Assembly: GCA_039111635.1 (NCBI GenBank)
Contig: JBCAQO010000022.1
Location: forward strand, 1-64,000
Direction of reading: 5' to 3'
Source of the DNA: Heterobasidion occidentale
Lineage: Eukaryota; Basidiomycota; Agaricomycetes; Russulales; Bondarzewiaceae
DNA length: 64,000 bases
The notes beneath the pieces were generated by a model. The model made no database searches. It was not told the origin of the DNA and was given only the letters and a program-made list of their open reading frames with translations. Below, piece by piece: positions 49,001 to 61,072 of this stretch (its first letter is position 1; each line of letters opens with the position of its first letter). A program made the translations under genes and the position numbers.

Positions 49001-49765
49001 TTTCGGTGTATGCATTTGGCTGCAAAAGGGGGGAGGGGCGACGGAAGCGGGAGGGCCGTTGGCGCACGCGGCGAAAGCGGAATATGATATTCGGACAAGC
49101 GAGAGGGGGGTCGAAGCGAAAGAAGGGGAAAAGCGAACGGGTGAGTCAGTAAGCGAAGGGCGGAAGAGGATATAGGGGAGCGAAGGGCGGGTGATGGATG
49201 ATGAATGCTGATAAGGAGAAAAGGGTGCTGACAACAAGGGTTTGCGCCGTCGCAGGGGAGGCTGGACTGGACGCATTGGTCGCAGGCCTGCTTTGACGTG
49301 GTGGCGCGGCAGGCGGCGGCAGCGCCCTTGCGGCGGTTGGGTGCGGAGGTGACGAGGGGTTTTTCGTTTGCGTGACATTTGTTGACGTGCCGAGAAAGGA
49401 GGTCGCTGGAGGCAAAAATGAAAGGAGATTTGGGAAAGGCGGTGGAGAATGGAGAAGTGAGTACGGAGAAAAGAGAGGACGAAAATGGATGCGCTTACCT
49501 GCGTGCAAATTGGTCGCCGCAGTGCTGACACTTGTATGGGCGATCGCCGGTGTCTGGGGAGCGGAAGAGGGGTGAGCAAGAGTCGAGCGGAGCGCCGAGC
49601 GACGAAGGAGCGGATGCGGGGGCGGGGGCTCCAACGGAAGAGGAGGCCCCACGGCGACGGAGCGACGAGGGGGGAAGAAGGCTCACGAGAGCGCATGTGT
49701 CGGGCGACATGCTGGGGCCTAGTGAATGTGGCCTGGCAGACGGGGCACTTGTGGTCTCCGGCCAT
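46039..49765 (-). CDS. C2H2 plus Zn2Cys6 hybrid transcription factor with polyQ tracts
   Basis: Nuclear regulator of roughly 1,100 residues. The ATG at 49765 begins MAGDHKCPVCQATFTRPQHV; the first C2H2 finger is completed across an intron into HTGDRPYKCQHCGDQFARR, and the second finger ends SDLLSRHVNKCHANEKP. A Zn2Cys6 cluster follows, QACDQCVQSSLPCDGANPC across an intron into KCIHRKCRCTYVKFHRQ. The rest is low-complexity: glutamine runs near 48680 and 48480, QQQQQQQQQ near 47910, Asp-Gly repeats near 47520, a Gln/His stretch near 46500-46570 and FKRLPSQTLGPEYSKRAARM before the stop at 46039. Frame breaks are needed near 48930 and around the Gln/His repeat (46440-46620), where repeat slippage or sequencing error is likely. 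The target genes are unknown. A long plus-strand frame opposite is an artefact of GC-rich sequence. Confidence 0.8.
47903..47929 (-). repeat. Polyglutamine-coding trinucleotide tract
   Basis: A run of GTT triplets on the plus strand codes an uninterrupted glutamine run in the zinc-finger protein. Such tracts vary in length between strains and may tune activation strength. Confidence 0.8.
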
Positions 49766-50449
49766 TGCGAGGATGATGTTGTTGGCGGCGGTGTCGGGAC
49801 GGGAGAACGACGACGACGGGGGTGGATGTTGTGCGTGTGTGTCGGGTCGTGGAGTGGAGAAAGCAGGTGGCCGGCGGGGCGATCTGAGGGCAGTCCCGTC
49901 CCTTGGCCGTGGGAACCATGATGTCACCGCCGGGGTTAGGGTCCGCTCCATCACACCATCGTCGCCGCTGACGTCACCAGCACACTCCTTTCGCACACAA
50001 ACAACCTTTCCCAGAACTCCTTCCACCTCCTTTCACCAGCGCCTCACATGACCCGCCGCACTCATCGATGGCAACCGCTCGTTCATCTCGGTCTCTCCCC
50101 GTCGGCCCCGCCGCGTCTATTGCCTTCGTGCCGGAAACGTGTTTTGCGCGCCTTCGCCGCTCGCTACGCCCCACGTGCGCGCGACGCACCCCCTCCCGAC
50201 GTCATCACCAGCGTCTTCCCCGCACCTTTTGTCCCCCCGACGAACATCCCGCCCTATTCATATCCGTGCCCCTATCCCTGCGGCACACCGCCGTACACGG
50301 CCATCCCCTTTCCACCACGCCCGTGCCCGCGCTTGCACACAGGCATGGGACCTCGTGCCCTGCGAAGCCGTGCGACCCTGTGCTTCTCTGCCAACGACAA
50401 TGACGTCAGGCGAGATCCCGATTGGCGCGAGCGATGATGCAAGCCCACG
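49766..50449. promoter_or_regulatory. Upstream region of zinc-finger gene
   Basis: About 680 bp between the regulator's ATG and the repeat array, so the promoter must lie here or in the array. It is GC-rich with no recognisable box or gene. Confidence 0.4.
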
Positions 50450-51440
50450 AGGTCGTGGAGGCCGCCGCTCGCACCGCCCCCACCTCTGCTTCTTCCTGCC
50501 GCATCTGCACGCCCTCCTGCCCGATCCATCTCCCCATCAGAATCCAACTGCACCGCGATCTCCCCCAGATCCGTCACTCCAAAGATCGCCCGCACCCCGA
50601 TACTCCCACTCGACCGCACCCACCGCACCGCACTGCACCGCACCCACGAACAGAATGCCCTTCGCGTGCATCGCCTCCAACGACGAGAACGTGCACCGAG
50701 CACCCGAGACCGTCCGTGTCCGCGTACGGGGAGTCGCCGCGCCGAGTCCAGAGCGCACGCGACCGCGAGCTGACGTCGAGGCTGCGCCCTCGACCCCGCA
50801 TCCGTGCCCCCCCCAGCCATGCATGTGTGTGCTCATCGACGGGCGAGGGGTACACGCGACGACGCGCCGCCCGCAGATCCTGCGCGCCGCCGAACCTCCT
50901 TCGCAGGAAACACAAGAACAGCTTGCGATGCGCAGATCACCGCGCAGCCTGCACAGGTGGACGCGCGGCCGCTCAGCGCGGTGCAGCTCAACGCCGCCGC
51001 TACCTTCCGCACCACCCCCTCCGCTTCCTACTACCTCTTCCTGCCGCATCTGCACACCCAACAACCCGATCCATATCCCCATCAGAAAACGGACGCAGCT
51101 TCATCTCCACTAGATCTATCCTACGTCAGATCGCCCGCGCTCCGATTCTCACTCGACTGCACCATGCACGGCCTCCAACGACGAGAACGCGCCCCGATCA
51201 CCCGAGACCGTGCGCGCAGACGCTGCCGCCGCCCCCCGTCCAGAGCGCTCGCGACCGCGACCCACTCCCCACTCCCCCTTTAGCCATGCATGTGCGTGCT
51301 CATCGACACCCGCCATGGACCATCGACAACACCCCCCATCTTCCACCTACCTAAGCGGCAACGCAGTGCCTCCCCAACTCCAAGACGCGACGACGCGACC
51401 CTCGCAGATCCCGCGCGCCGTCGAACCTGTCCTAGGCTAG
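50450..51440. repeat. Two direct copies of a ~450 bp segment
   Basis: Segments 50450-50910 and 51020-51440 both contain TTCCTGCCGCATCTGCAC, then CCCATCAGAA, AGATCGCCCGC and CTCCAACGACGAGAACG, then CATGTG(T/C)GTGCTCATCGAC. A third, partial copy is at 56350-56640. On the minus strand they keep open frames sharing SGARCTFSSLEAMHAKG-like and VDEHTHAWL-like strings, which may be a decayed coding segment. Confidence 0.7.
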
Positions 51441-54100
51441 CTCTCCGGCTAGCAAGTCCTTCGCAGGGAACACAGAAAACAGCGTACGATGCGCCGCGCC
51501 AACACCGCCGCTCAGCATAGCGCAGCTCGATGACGCCGCTGTCCCTCCGTGCAAGCCCTCCATCTCGACCGCGGTACACACACGCCTGCCTCCTACCTCG
51601 CGCAGATGCTCGGGTGCAGCAGGTGAGACGACCCGCCTACGGCCTCGGCTGCTCATTCGCGCAGCGAGCGCTCGGCGGCGGTTCACTTCTGCCTCGCCCC
51701 GACCGTCTCGCCCGAGCGGCGAAGGCGTGCTAGGCAGAGTGCCAGAGGCACGAGGACAACTCGCGCTGACCTGACATTGTCGCTGTTACTCGCTCTCCGC
51801 TCCACCGCCCTTCTGTTCTTTTCTTAGTCCATCAACGTCTCATCGCGGCGCGCCGCATGTGCTCGTACAGACGGGCTCCTCTGCTCTGCCGTCCTTATGC
51901 ACGCCTACGCCGCTGATGTATCGCCCGTGTGCTGGCGACGGCGTCAGTTCTGGTGTGGTGGTCTTCTCTGATCAAATTCGACAGAGCGGTTCATCGCATC
52001 CGCATACCACGCACGCATGCGGGAGGCGATGCGACGCAGTGGATGTTCTCGTTTTGCGCGTAGCAGTATGCAGAAGGGGGCGGCATGTGACGGTAGAGTT
52101 CCGCCGCGCCGAAAAGGCTGCCCGTTGACGCTAAGCACGCGCAGGCATCGCCGTCGCTCCGACCCGATGCGCTCTCCTCCCCGTGGCGCACACCGCACGC
52201 GCACTCAGGCATTCACTCAGTCAGCTCGACCACTCAGCCGTGCACCGCACAGATGGATCAACGCAAAACATCGTATTGATCGCGCTCTCCCCCCACTACA
52301 AGGTTTTGACAACAAAAAAGAAAGAAAGAAAGCGACCGCTCCGCACAAGGTCAGCTTGCCCACGTCATTGACCTCCGCACCCCGTCTCTCACCCGCGGAC
52401 GAAGCCACACGACGCCCGCCGCGCGCCCTCCGTTTTCCCGTCGTCCGAGCTCCCTGCGAATCGCGCATCGAATCGCACTACCGCGGTCGCCGCACTCGTA
52501 TGGTACGACATACTCGACGCAAGCCGCTTCGCTCCGTGTCCGACCCCCGCGCGTCTACCGGTTCCTGATCCATGCGTCCGACAGGCTCTTCATGTATGGC
52601 ATGCTCGTTGCTGACCTCTCGGGCTGGACAAACACGGTCCACGACCCCTCGTTGCTTCGACACGCGCGCGCGCGCGGGACTGTACCGCCACACGTACGGC
52701 GGCCTGATTCGAGTCCTGAGCTGCGTCGCGCAGAATGCGTAGCCACGCAAGACGGATGAGGGGTGGAGTCGTCGAACGCTCTCCTTCAAGCGGGAGAGTT
52801 TGCGGGTCGGCCGCGCGCAGCGCCGGATGCCAAGGGGCCGTCTATGTGTCTGAAATGGGAGGTGGAGAGACCGTGGAGAGCAGGCGCCGCAGGCGGTGAA
52901 GCGGCGAGCTGGACAGTTGGTGTGGCATGGATGCAAGGTGGCCTTGATAGGAGGGACGCTCAGGGTGGGAGAGATGTGCCCCCGGCGGACGGGCCGTCGG
53001 CGCCGCCCTATCTGTCGACCCCACGGCGGTGGACGCGCGTTGCGCTGCCATAGGGAGGAACTGATGTTACATCACGCTCCAGCATCGCCGTGCTCGCGTT
53101 GACGCGCACTGAGATGGTGGATAAACGCGCCATATTGCTTTTCATAGCAGACGGCGGGGCGGGCTTCATAGGCATCGTGCGATGCCTGCCAGTGAGAGGG
53201 AGGGGACCGACATCGGATACTCTGAACGTCTGTCTCCTCGATCTACGCGTTCTGCATCTGCTCTAGTGCAGCACATCGCACTTGTGAGACCGAGTCAGAG
53301 GGCCGACTAGATCCTCTTCACATCTGTCTCGTCGCTGCGCGCGTCCAGGGTCTTTCATGAGTCTGCGCGACGGACTATTCCAGCTGAGCCTGATTCTTCT
53401 TCCAGGGATCCAGGATCGATGCTCTGCTACCCATGGCTGTGTAACCAGGCCACTGCAATAATCGACAAGTAAGTAGGAGACCAGCTATTTATAAGACACC
53501 ACTTACGCTGATTCGGAGCGTTGCTGACCTTTGCCCAGTTGCAATACGAACGAGCGCATGTCTACACATCTCTAGCTCGTTTTCCAACCGCCTCTTGTAC
53601 CCGGAAATGGTGCATGCACACGCTGTTAGGCATGTCAAGCCGTCCGCGTGTAGTCTTCGACCGTCCCCGTGGGTCCTCTCCGGCGCGCGTTGCTTGACTC
53701 TGCCTTGAGGCGTTAGCAGTACGGGAACATCTGTCGCGGAGAAATAATGTCTGTGCTCGCTTGTGCGTGGAACGGCGCTGGTCCCGCACGCGTGCGGGGC
53801 TACAGGGCGGGAGGGTGAGCGATGGCACAGCGCGAGGCGTCGACGGGCGGACATACGTTGTGTAAGCCATCAAAGCGCGATGTGAATGTTATGAGCGTGT
53901 TGCTATGATGAGTGGATGAGGGTAAGAAGGCTGGAAGGACAAGCTGTGGGGATCTCAAGGGGTATTTATACCATGCTCGAGGGCCAAACCGCGCCACACG
54001 AATAAGCATCGGGCGCCGCATTGTGGACAATCATGCCACATCCTTTTGTCCACCGGATGCACGGGGGCAGGGGTGGGATGCCGTGCATGTGGTGAAGCGG
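50450..54100 (-). repeat. Repeat unit 2 (minus orientation, long form)
   Basis: Reads right to left: GTGGAC/GTCCAC pair (54053-54048 and 54028-54023), TATAAATA (53970-53963), ATG 53870-53868, a 14 nt exon, a 57 nt intron (53856-53800), core motif near 53744-53764, a second intron near 53510-53460, then the block aligning with unit 1 down to about 52200. It continues through 52200-51600, which aligns with 57240-56700 of unit 4, and ends in two tandem direct copies (50450-50910 and 51020-51440). Confidence 0.8.
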
Positions 54101-54429
54101 TCGCTGCGGGATATAGATCATGAAATCGGACGCACGCTCGGTGTTGGATGTGTGTGTCGAACTGGCAGGGAGGCGAGTCGACTCGACATAGGGTTTGGAG
54201 CCTTAGATTGGAGGCGGAGGCGCGGTGCCACACTGGAAGGGGCAAGTGCGCTCTTGGAGCATTCTTTCGTCATCATGCGCATCGCACCGTCGGGCCATGG
54301 AGGATCACACACGCTGAACGCGCTCACCTCCAACGCAGTCACTCAACAAGCCAACACCAAAATCGGTCACACAAAAGTATATCGATTCCCCCTCCCCAAC
54401 TTAGAGACCCTAACAATATAAAAAAGAAC

Positions 54430-56270
54430 AGCGGCCACTCCGTAAATCCGCCTGCCATCGTGCATTGTCGCCCCGCTTCAGCACCCTTCATGTGCGGAGG
54501 CGGCGGTAGGTCGGCCTGCCACGAGGCATTGTCGCCCGCTTCAGTACCCCTTTCATGCGCGGGCGCGGCCGCATGACGCGCGCCGCGCGCGCTGCGTGTT
54601 CCCGGCGGCCGGGCTGCCTGTGAATCCCATATTCAACCGCACTACGTAGGCGCGAGCCATTCGCTGGGTGTCCGACGGCCACGCGACGACGGTGGCAGTT
54701 ATCGTGCGCTGCTGTATGCGCCCGATAGGCTCCTCGCGGGTCCACAGATCGGCCCTGCGTTTGCGTTTAGAAAGCGTCGCAATGCCAAGGGGCCGTCTTG
54801 GTGCGTAGAATGGGAGGTACAGACGCTTTTGAGGGCAGGCGCCACAGGCGGGGGAGGGGCGCTGGATCGCTCGTGTGGCATGGCTGCGAGGCGGGCCCTA
54901 TCGAAGGAGAGAACATGCAGGGTGGGAGACGCGCCCCCGGAGGAGGAGCTGTCGGCACCGCCGTATTTGCCGACTCCACGGCGGTGGACGCGCGGTGCGC
55001 GGCCAGAGGGAGGAACGGGCGTCGCATCATGTTCCGGTATCGCCGGCCTTGCCTTTATGCGCACAGAGATGGTGGATTGACGCGCCGTTGCACTGCTCAT
55101 CGCCGACGGAGGGGCGGGCGGCGCAGGCGCGGTGCGATTCCGGCGAGTGAGAGGGAGGGGGCCAACAGCAGATCCCCTGGCCTTCGATCCGCACGTCCCG
55201 CATGTGCCATCCCGCCTCCAGGGGAATTTCGACGCGGCGCAGGCAGCCGTGTCGGGAGGAAGAAGATGGATTAGATCCTCTTCACGTCTGCCTCGTCGCC
55301 GCGCGCGGCCAGGGTGCTCCAGACAACCGCACACTTAACCGTGTCAGCCGCCACCGGTAACCAGGCCACTGCAAGAACCGACAGGTAAGCGAAAGGCCAG
55401 CGATCTGGAAGACATCACTCACGCTGATTGTGATATTGTCGAGCTTTGCCAAGGTGCCATGAGCGAGCATACAAAGCTGCCCACATGCGTGTTGCCCAGC
55501 AGACGCCGCTCGTGTCCGGAAAAGGTGCATTGGCTCCCTGAGACACATGCACGAGGCGTCGGCGTGCTCGTTGCTTGACTCTGCCTTGAGGCGTCAGCAG
55601 ACCGGGCACGTCGGTTGCGGAGAAGTAATGTCTGTGCTCGCTTGTGCGTTGAACGGCGGTGGTCCCACATACGTGCGGGGCTGCAGGAAGGGAGGATGAG
55701 AGACGGCACGGCGTGAGGCCTCGACGAATGGACATACGTTGTTTAAGGTCATCGAAACGCGATATCAATGTGGTGAGTGTTTGGTTATGATGAGTGGATG
55801 AGGGTTGGAGGGTTGGAAGTGTTGTGAGGAGAAGGGGAATTGCAGGGGGTTATTTATACGATCCTCGAGGGCCAGCCCGCCACACGGATAAGCGATGCGC
55901 GCCGCATTGTGGACTCTCATGCCACATTCTTTTGTCCACCTCTCCAAGGCACGACCAGGCTACCACACGGCGCAGTTGTCACTCGCCCCGCCCCAGCCAA
56001 TTTTCCATGGCTCACACGTTGCACAAATTCGGGGCGTCGTGCCGGCGTAGGGCAAGGCCTGCTATATGCCGTCGAGATAGGCGGTCGCCGTTTCCGAGGA
56101 TTCTGGATAGGCCTTGCGACAAGCACGCCCCCACTTTTCAGCTGCGTGACGCGGCATGCTCACTCTCGCGGGCACCGAAGACGGTCGTGGAGTGGGATCT
56201 GAGTCGAGTTTCTCGGACGTGAGTAGCGTCGTGCTCACCAAGCGGGATAGGCCGAGCGGGCTTTGAAGAA
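54430..56270 (-). repeat. Repeat unit 3 (minus orientation)
   Basis: Same order as unit 2: inverted pair at 55939-55934 / 55914-55909, TATAAATA 55858-55851, ATG 55752-55750, a 15 nt exon (MTLNN), a 57 nt intron 55737-55681, the core motif near 55626-55646, a second intron starting GTGAGTGATGTCTT and ending TTGCAG before TGGCCTGGTTAC. Its upstream extension to 56270 matches that of unit 4. It is shortened at its far end and lacks the 51.6-52.2 kb-type tail. Confidence 0.8.
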
Positions 56271-56329
56271 CCACGGCGCATTTTCGTCGGAGTCGTTACG
56301 GCCGGGCAAGCCGAAGGGCCCTTGAGGGA

Positions 56330-59300
56330 GCGGACTTTGAACGACCGGCTGTGTCGTGCACCGCGATCTCCCCCAGATCCCCGGGAGCGTTCTCCCACTC
56401 CACCGCACCCACCGCATCCCCTCCGCCTCCGTGGCCTCCATCGACGACAACCCGCCTCGAGCACCGACACCGTCTGGATAGACGCCGCGCCGCGTCCAGA
56501 GCCCACGCGACATCGACGCTGCATCCTCAACCCTCTCCAGCCACCCATGGGGTCGCTCATCGACGCCCGCCATCGTCCCCATCCTTGACACGCGACGCCC
56601 GCAAATCTCAGGCGCCGTCAATGTTGCCTTAGGCGAGTCAGTCAATCAGTCAGTCTAGCTAGCCGGCACGTCGCTCGCAGTACAACACAAGTACAGCACA
56701 AGTGCTCGGGCGCAGCAGGTGAAATGAGCCGCCTGCGGCCCCGGCTGCTCATTCGCGCGGTGGGGGTTCGCTCTGCCTCGCCTCGCCTCGACCGTCTGGG
56801 GCTCGCGCGGAGCCACGTCGTGGGCTGCGGTGCTGCGGATACGCTGCGCGCACGCGACACGCTCGCCCCTCGCGCGCTGCTCCGATGTACAAATGCACAA
56901 TGCCTGCTCTCGCCGTTGCGCGCTACGAGCCTTTCGCCCGCGTGCCGGCGATAGGGTCCTTCCCTGACTTGAGAGATTTCGTTGATTGGTCGGCAGGGCG
57001 CGTGCGACAGGCGATGCGACGCAGTGGAACGTCTCGATTCACTGGTAGCAGTTTTCCGGAGGGACGAGGATGCGGTAGTTGAGCTCTGCCGCTTCGTGCG
57101 TATTGCCTGTGGACTTCTAGCACGCGCCTGGAAACAACGATCTTGGCGACGCGGCGTCGGCGCAATTGAACGAACGCTACCGCTGTGCTGTGCATTGGGT
57201 GATGATCCAGACAAACAAACGAGTTGCACACCGCACACGCATCCAGTCACTCAGTGATTCACTCAGTCTCTCAGATATTCAACACCTAGATAGATGAATG
57301 CAGCACTTTATATTGATCGTGTCCCCCCCAACTCAAAAATCGTTATAACAAAAAAAGAAAGCGACCGCTCCGTACAAGATCAGCTTGCCCGCGTGCATTG
57401 ACCTCCGCATCCGTCTCTCACCCGCGGACGAAGCCACACGACGCCCGCCGCGCGCCCTGCCTTTTCCCGTCGTCCGAGCTAACTGCGAATCGCACATCCA
57501 ACCGCATTACCCCGTTCTCTTGAATCATACGCGACAACGTACTAGATGCAAGCTCACTCGCTCCGTGTCCGACCCCCGCACGTCCATGGGTCCATCCGAC
57601 CAGCACGGCTCTATGCGTCCGATAGGCTCTTCGTGGATAGACGGATCGACTTGCGTTCATGGCTGGAAAAACACGGTCCACCAACCCGCCGTGCAGCGTG
57701 CGCGCGCGCACTGGACTGTACCGCCACACGTACGGCAGCCTGGTTCAAGTCCTAAGCTGCGTCGCGCAGAATGCATAGCCGCAGACGACGATGCGCGGAG
57801 AGGCCGTCAAGCGCTCTCCGTCGAGTGGCAGAATGTGCGGCTCAGGCGATGCCGCGCCGCGTGCCAAGGGGCCGCCTATGTGCGTGGACTGCGCGGTGCA
57901 GACGCCATAGAGAGCAGTCGCCGCAGGCGGTGGAGGGGCGCGCGCCGGCGTGACTTCGGCTGGATAGTCCGTGTGGCATGGTGGCGGCGAGGAGGGCCCT
58001 GTAGAAGGAGAGAACATGCAGGGTGGGAGAAACGCCCCCGGCGGACGAGCCGTTGGCACCGCCGTATCTGCCGACTCCAAGGCGGTGGACGCGCGGCGCG
58101 CGGCCATAGGGAGGAACGGGCGTCGTATCACGCTCCAGCATCGCCGTCCTTGCATGATGCGCACTGAGATGGTGGATAGACGCGCCGTTGCAGTGTTCAT
58201 CGCAGGCTGAGGGGCGGGCGGCGCGGGCGCCGTGCGATCCCAGCGAGTGAGAGGGAGGGGGCCGACATCAGATCCTCTGGCCATCTGTCTCTTCGATCCA
58301 CGCGTCCCGCATCTGCCACACCGCCTCCAGGGACAGGCGCGCGGGCACCAGAGCGGCGCATTGCAGTCCTAAAGACGCGTCGAAGGGCTGAATAGATCCT
58401 CTTCACGTCTGTCTCGTCGCTGCGAGTGTCCAGGGTCCGTCAAGAGTCTGCGCAACGCACTGTGCTAGTTGAGCGCGGGTGATCTTCCGGGATTCCGGAG
58501 TCCAATGGCTCTGCTACCCATGTCTGGATAACCAGGTCACTACAATAATCGACCAGTGAGTAGAAGACTGGCTATCTAGAAGACATCACTTACGCTGATT
58601 GGGAATGTCGCCGACCTCCCAGGCTCTGGAGCTGCGGTCCCGTTGGTTCACTCTACTGTGAGGCAGTAGTCCCGCGTTCGCGGAGAAATAATGTCTGTGC
58701 TCGCTTGTTCGTGGGACGGCGCTGTTCCCACACACGTGCGGGGCTGCAGGACGTGAAGGTGAGCGACGGCACAGCACGAGGCATCGACGGACAGACGTAC
58801 GTTGGGTAAGACCATCGACGCACAATGTCGATGTGGGCGGTTTTGGTAAGATAGGTGGTGAATGGATGAAGATTGGAGGGATGCAAGTGCTGTGAGAGAG
58901 ACGGGGATCGCAGGGGGGTATTTATACGATGCTCGAGGGCCAAGCTCGCCACACGAATAAGCGATGCGCGCCGCATTGTGGACTCTTATGCCACATGCTT
59001 TTGTCCACCCACTCCAAGGCACGTTCAGCGGGCCGCGGCGCATGGGACAGGCTCCACACAGCCTGGCTGCTGCTCGCCCCGCCCTCGCTAATTTTCCTGG
59101 GGAAGGCTTTGGAACAGCTCATATGCTGCAGAGCTCGAAGCATCATGCCAGCGAAGGGCAAGCCCTGCTGTAGTATGCCGCCGAGATATGCGGCTGTCGA
59201 TGTTCGAGTGCTGTACATAAGCCCTCCTACGGCGCGTATCTGCTTTGCAGCTGCGCGAGTACGCGTCGTGCCCACTCCGCGGACTCCAGAGCGTTCGTGG

Positions 59301-59330
59301 AGCGGGATCTGAGTCCAGTTTTGACGTGGC
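56330..59330 (-). repeat. Repeat unit 4 (minus orientation)
   Basis: Inverted pair at 59008-59003 / 58983-58978, TATAAATA 58926-58919, ATG 58815-58813, a 15 nt exon (MVLPN), a 57 nt intron 58800-58744, then in frame PRTCVGTAPSHEQASTDIIS and a stop after YCLTVE, a complete small ORF of about 40 codons. The block continues through the second intron, the region with the antisense frame, an A-rich run at 57348-57358, the stretch 57240-56700 that matches unit 2, and a partial copy of the 450 bp segment at 56350-56640. Confidence 0.8.
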
Positions 59331-59775
59331 GCTGCAGTGGGCAGCGTTGCGCTGGAAGCTCGGCTTTGTCCGGCGGCACTCGCCGCGGCCTCTTTCGCAG
59401 CTCAGTACTACGCTGTCGACGTCCGCAAACTTGTCAGTTCCACCATGTGGATGAGCATGGCGACATTGACCCGCCATTGAGCGAAGGACTGGGGTTAGTG
59501 GTGTTGAGACGGGACTGACGCGGGCGCGCCTTCACTGTGCCACGCTCATAGTGCGTTGTATGCATCTGATGGCTTTCTGTCTTACGCGCTCCTTCCAGTT
59601 TCACTCGCAAGATAATGCAATAACAAAAGCAATATATAAATATATTGCAAATCCCCACCCCCATTGATGATATTGTAAAGAGACCCTCGCTATCATACCT
59701 GCCACTCGGTCCACCTTGTCTCCTCCCGCCCGCACACCGGTGAGTCATCGCCGAAGGCGGGAAACAGTGGTGTTA
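59331..59775. other. Boundary of repeat array, nothing recognised
   Basis: Sequence between unit 4 and the next open frames. AT content rises at 59600-59660. No gene. Confidence 0.4.
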
Positions 59776-60970
59776 TTATTCTCCAGGGGAAATCGAAACC
59801 CTAGAAAACCCCTCTGTCTGCGCGTCGAGAGGCCGCATTTGGTCCGTAGAACGGACGAAGAGGGCTCTAGCAATACCCCGTCGCAAATTTCCAGATCCAA
59901 TGACAACGTACGTTTTGAGCTCGATAGTGCGAGAGAACTTTGCGGATAGATAGATATCCCTCAGTGTCGGAACGTGCCCTAGGGGTAACGATACATTGCT
60001 GGACGAGGGCAAGTAAACGCGGGGGAAGGGTCGGGAAAGGGCGAGGCCATCACCCTCAGGACTTCGAGTGACAGACGGTCGGGCGTTGGAACAAGCATGA
60101 GGATTCCCTTGTTCTCCGAGCTGTGAGTGCCGGAAGCCGAGTGGCACGGCGCTGAGGATCTTCTCGCTGAGTTGTTTGAAGACATCGAGTCTGCGGCAAT
60201 GGACACGGTGGGAAACTCGCATGTTGTTCAATGACCAGAATCCTCTGATCATAGCCTATCCGAAGCAGCGATCGGGTATGTCGTGACACTCAAGCAGCAC
60301 AGAGCGGATCTGCGGCTCTGCACCTCGCGCTTGCAATCCATCTCCTCTTGCGCGGCGACCGACCACTGGTCATCCGGGGGGTGCTCTGCGTGGCTCGGTA
60401 GCCTCAGTCTGCGCACATCCATGATCAGGCTAGAAAATGCGCCAAGGGAGAGCTCGTAGGGCCCGTCATTTTCGAGGCTCATGGTCCTGTGTCATTGAAA
60501 TGCGACGGATTTGGACGAAGGCTTGTTGCCAGGATACTGGAGGAGACGTCGTGGCATGAGCCTGAGCATCTTGGACCTTGCTGGTGGTGACATCGCATTC
60601 GAGTGAGGAGGTATGGCATCAGAGCAATGAGGGGCAATCAAAGACGGCGCGACGTACCTGGTGACCCTCTTCCAACTAGGATAGTGAGAAGGCGGGACCT
60701 TCGATGCGTCGACAACAGGTGCGTCAACGGGCGCAGTCGCCGGTAACGCGCAGGGTGAGTTGCTGGTGAACCTGGCGCGCAGGAAGCTTCGTTTGTGGCG
60801 TGCATCGGAGTAACGCCGTACATAATGTCTGTGCTCGCTTGTGCGCGCTCTGCATCTGCCTGCGCAGAGCCGCGGATATGTTCCACGGTCTGTGCGGTCC
60901 AGCATTGTGGCATTGATGAGTGACGATGCGATGATAGTAGATGGAGGAGGCGTACCTTGTATGGTATCAT
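59776..60970 (-). CDS. Unidentified gene driven by module copy 6
   Basis: The promoter has TATAAATA at 61072-61065 and the ATG at 60970-60968. Exon 1 is 15 nt (MIPYK), followed by a 66 nt intron (60955-60890); exon 2 reads TVEHIRGSAQADAERAQAST, keeping the family core, and continues to PATHPARYR. Coding-like frames follow in the same direction: APVVDASKVPPSHYPSWKRV, SPPVSWQQAFVQIRRISM, PYELSLGAFSSLIMDVRRLR and a 158-codon frame containing VYLPSSSNVSLPLGHVPTL and RDIYLSAKFSRTIELKTYV, ending at 59776. Several frame changes are needed, so exact exons are not defined. I do not recognise the family. It is single-copy here and may be the source from which the module spread, or a gene that captured the promoter. 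Confidence 0.45.
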
Positions 60971-61064
60971 GTATACAGCGTAACGTTTGATAAATTTTGG
61001 TTCAGTGAGGATGATGGTGATACGGAGGAGGGTCGTTGCTGGCAGGAAATGGATTGCGCCCGGG

Positions 61065-61072
61065 TATTTATA
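61065..61072 (-). promoter_or_regulatory. TATA box of module copy 6
   Basis: TATAAATA then CCC, 102 nt before the ATG at 60970. Only one GTCCAC half (61192-61197) is found upstream, unlike the other five copies. Confidence 0.7.
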
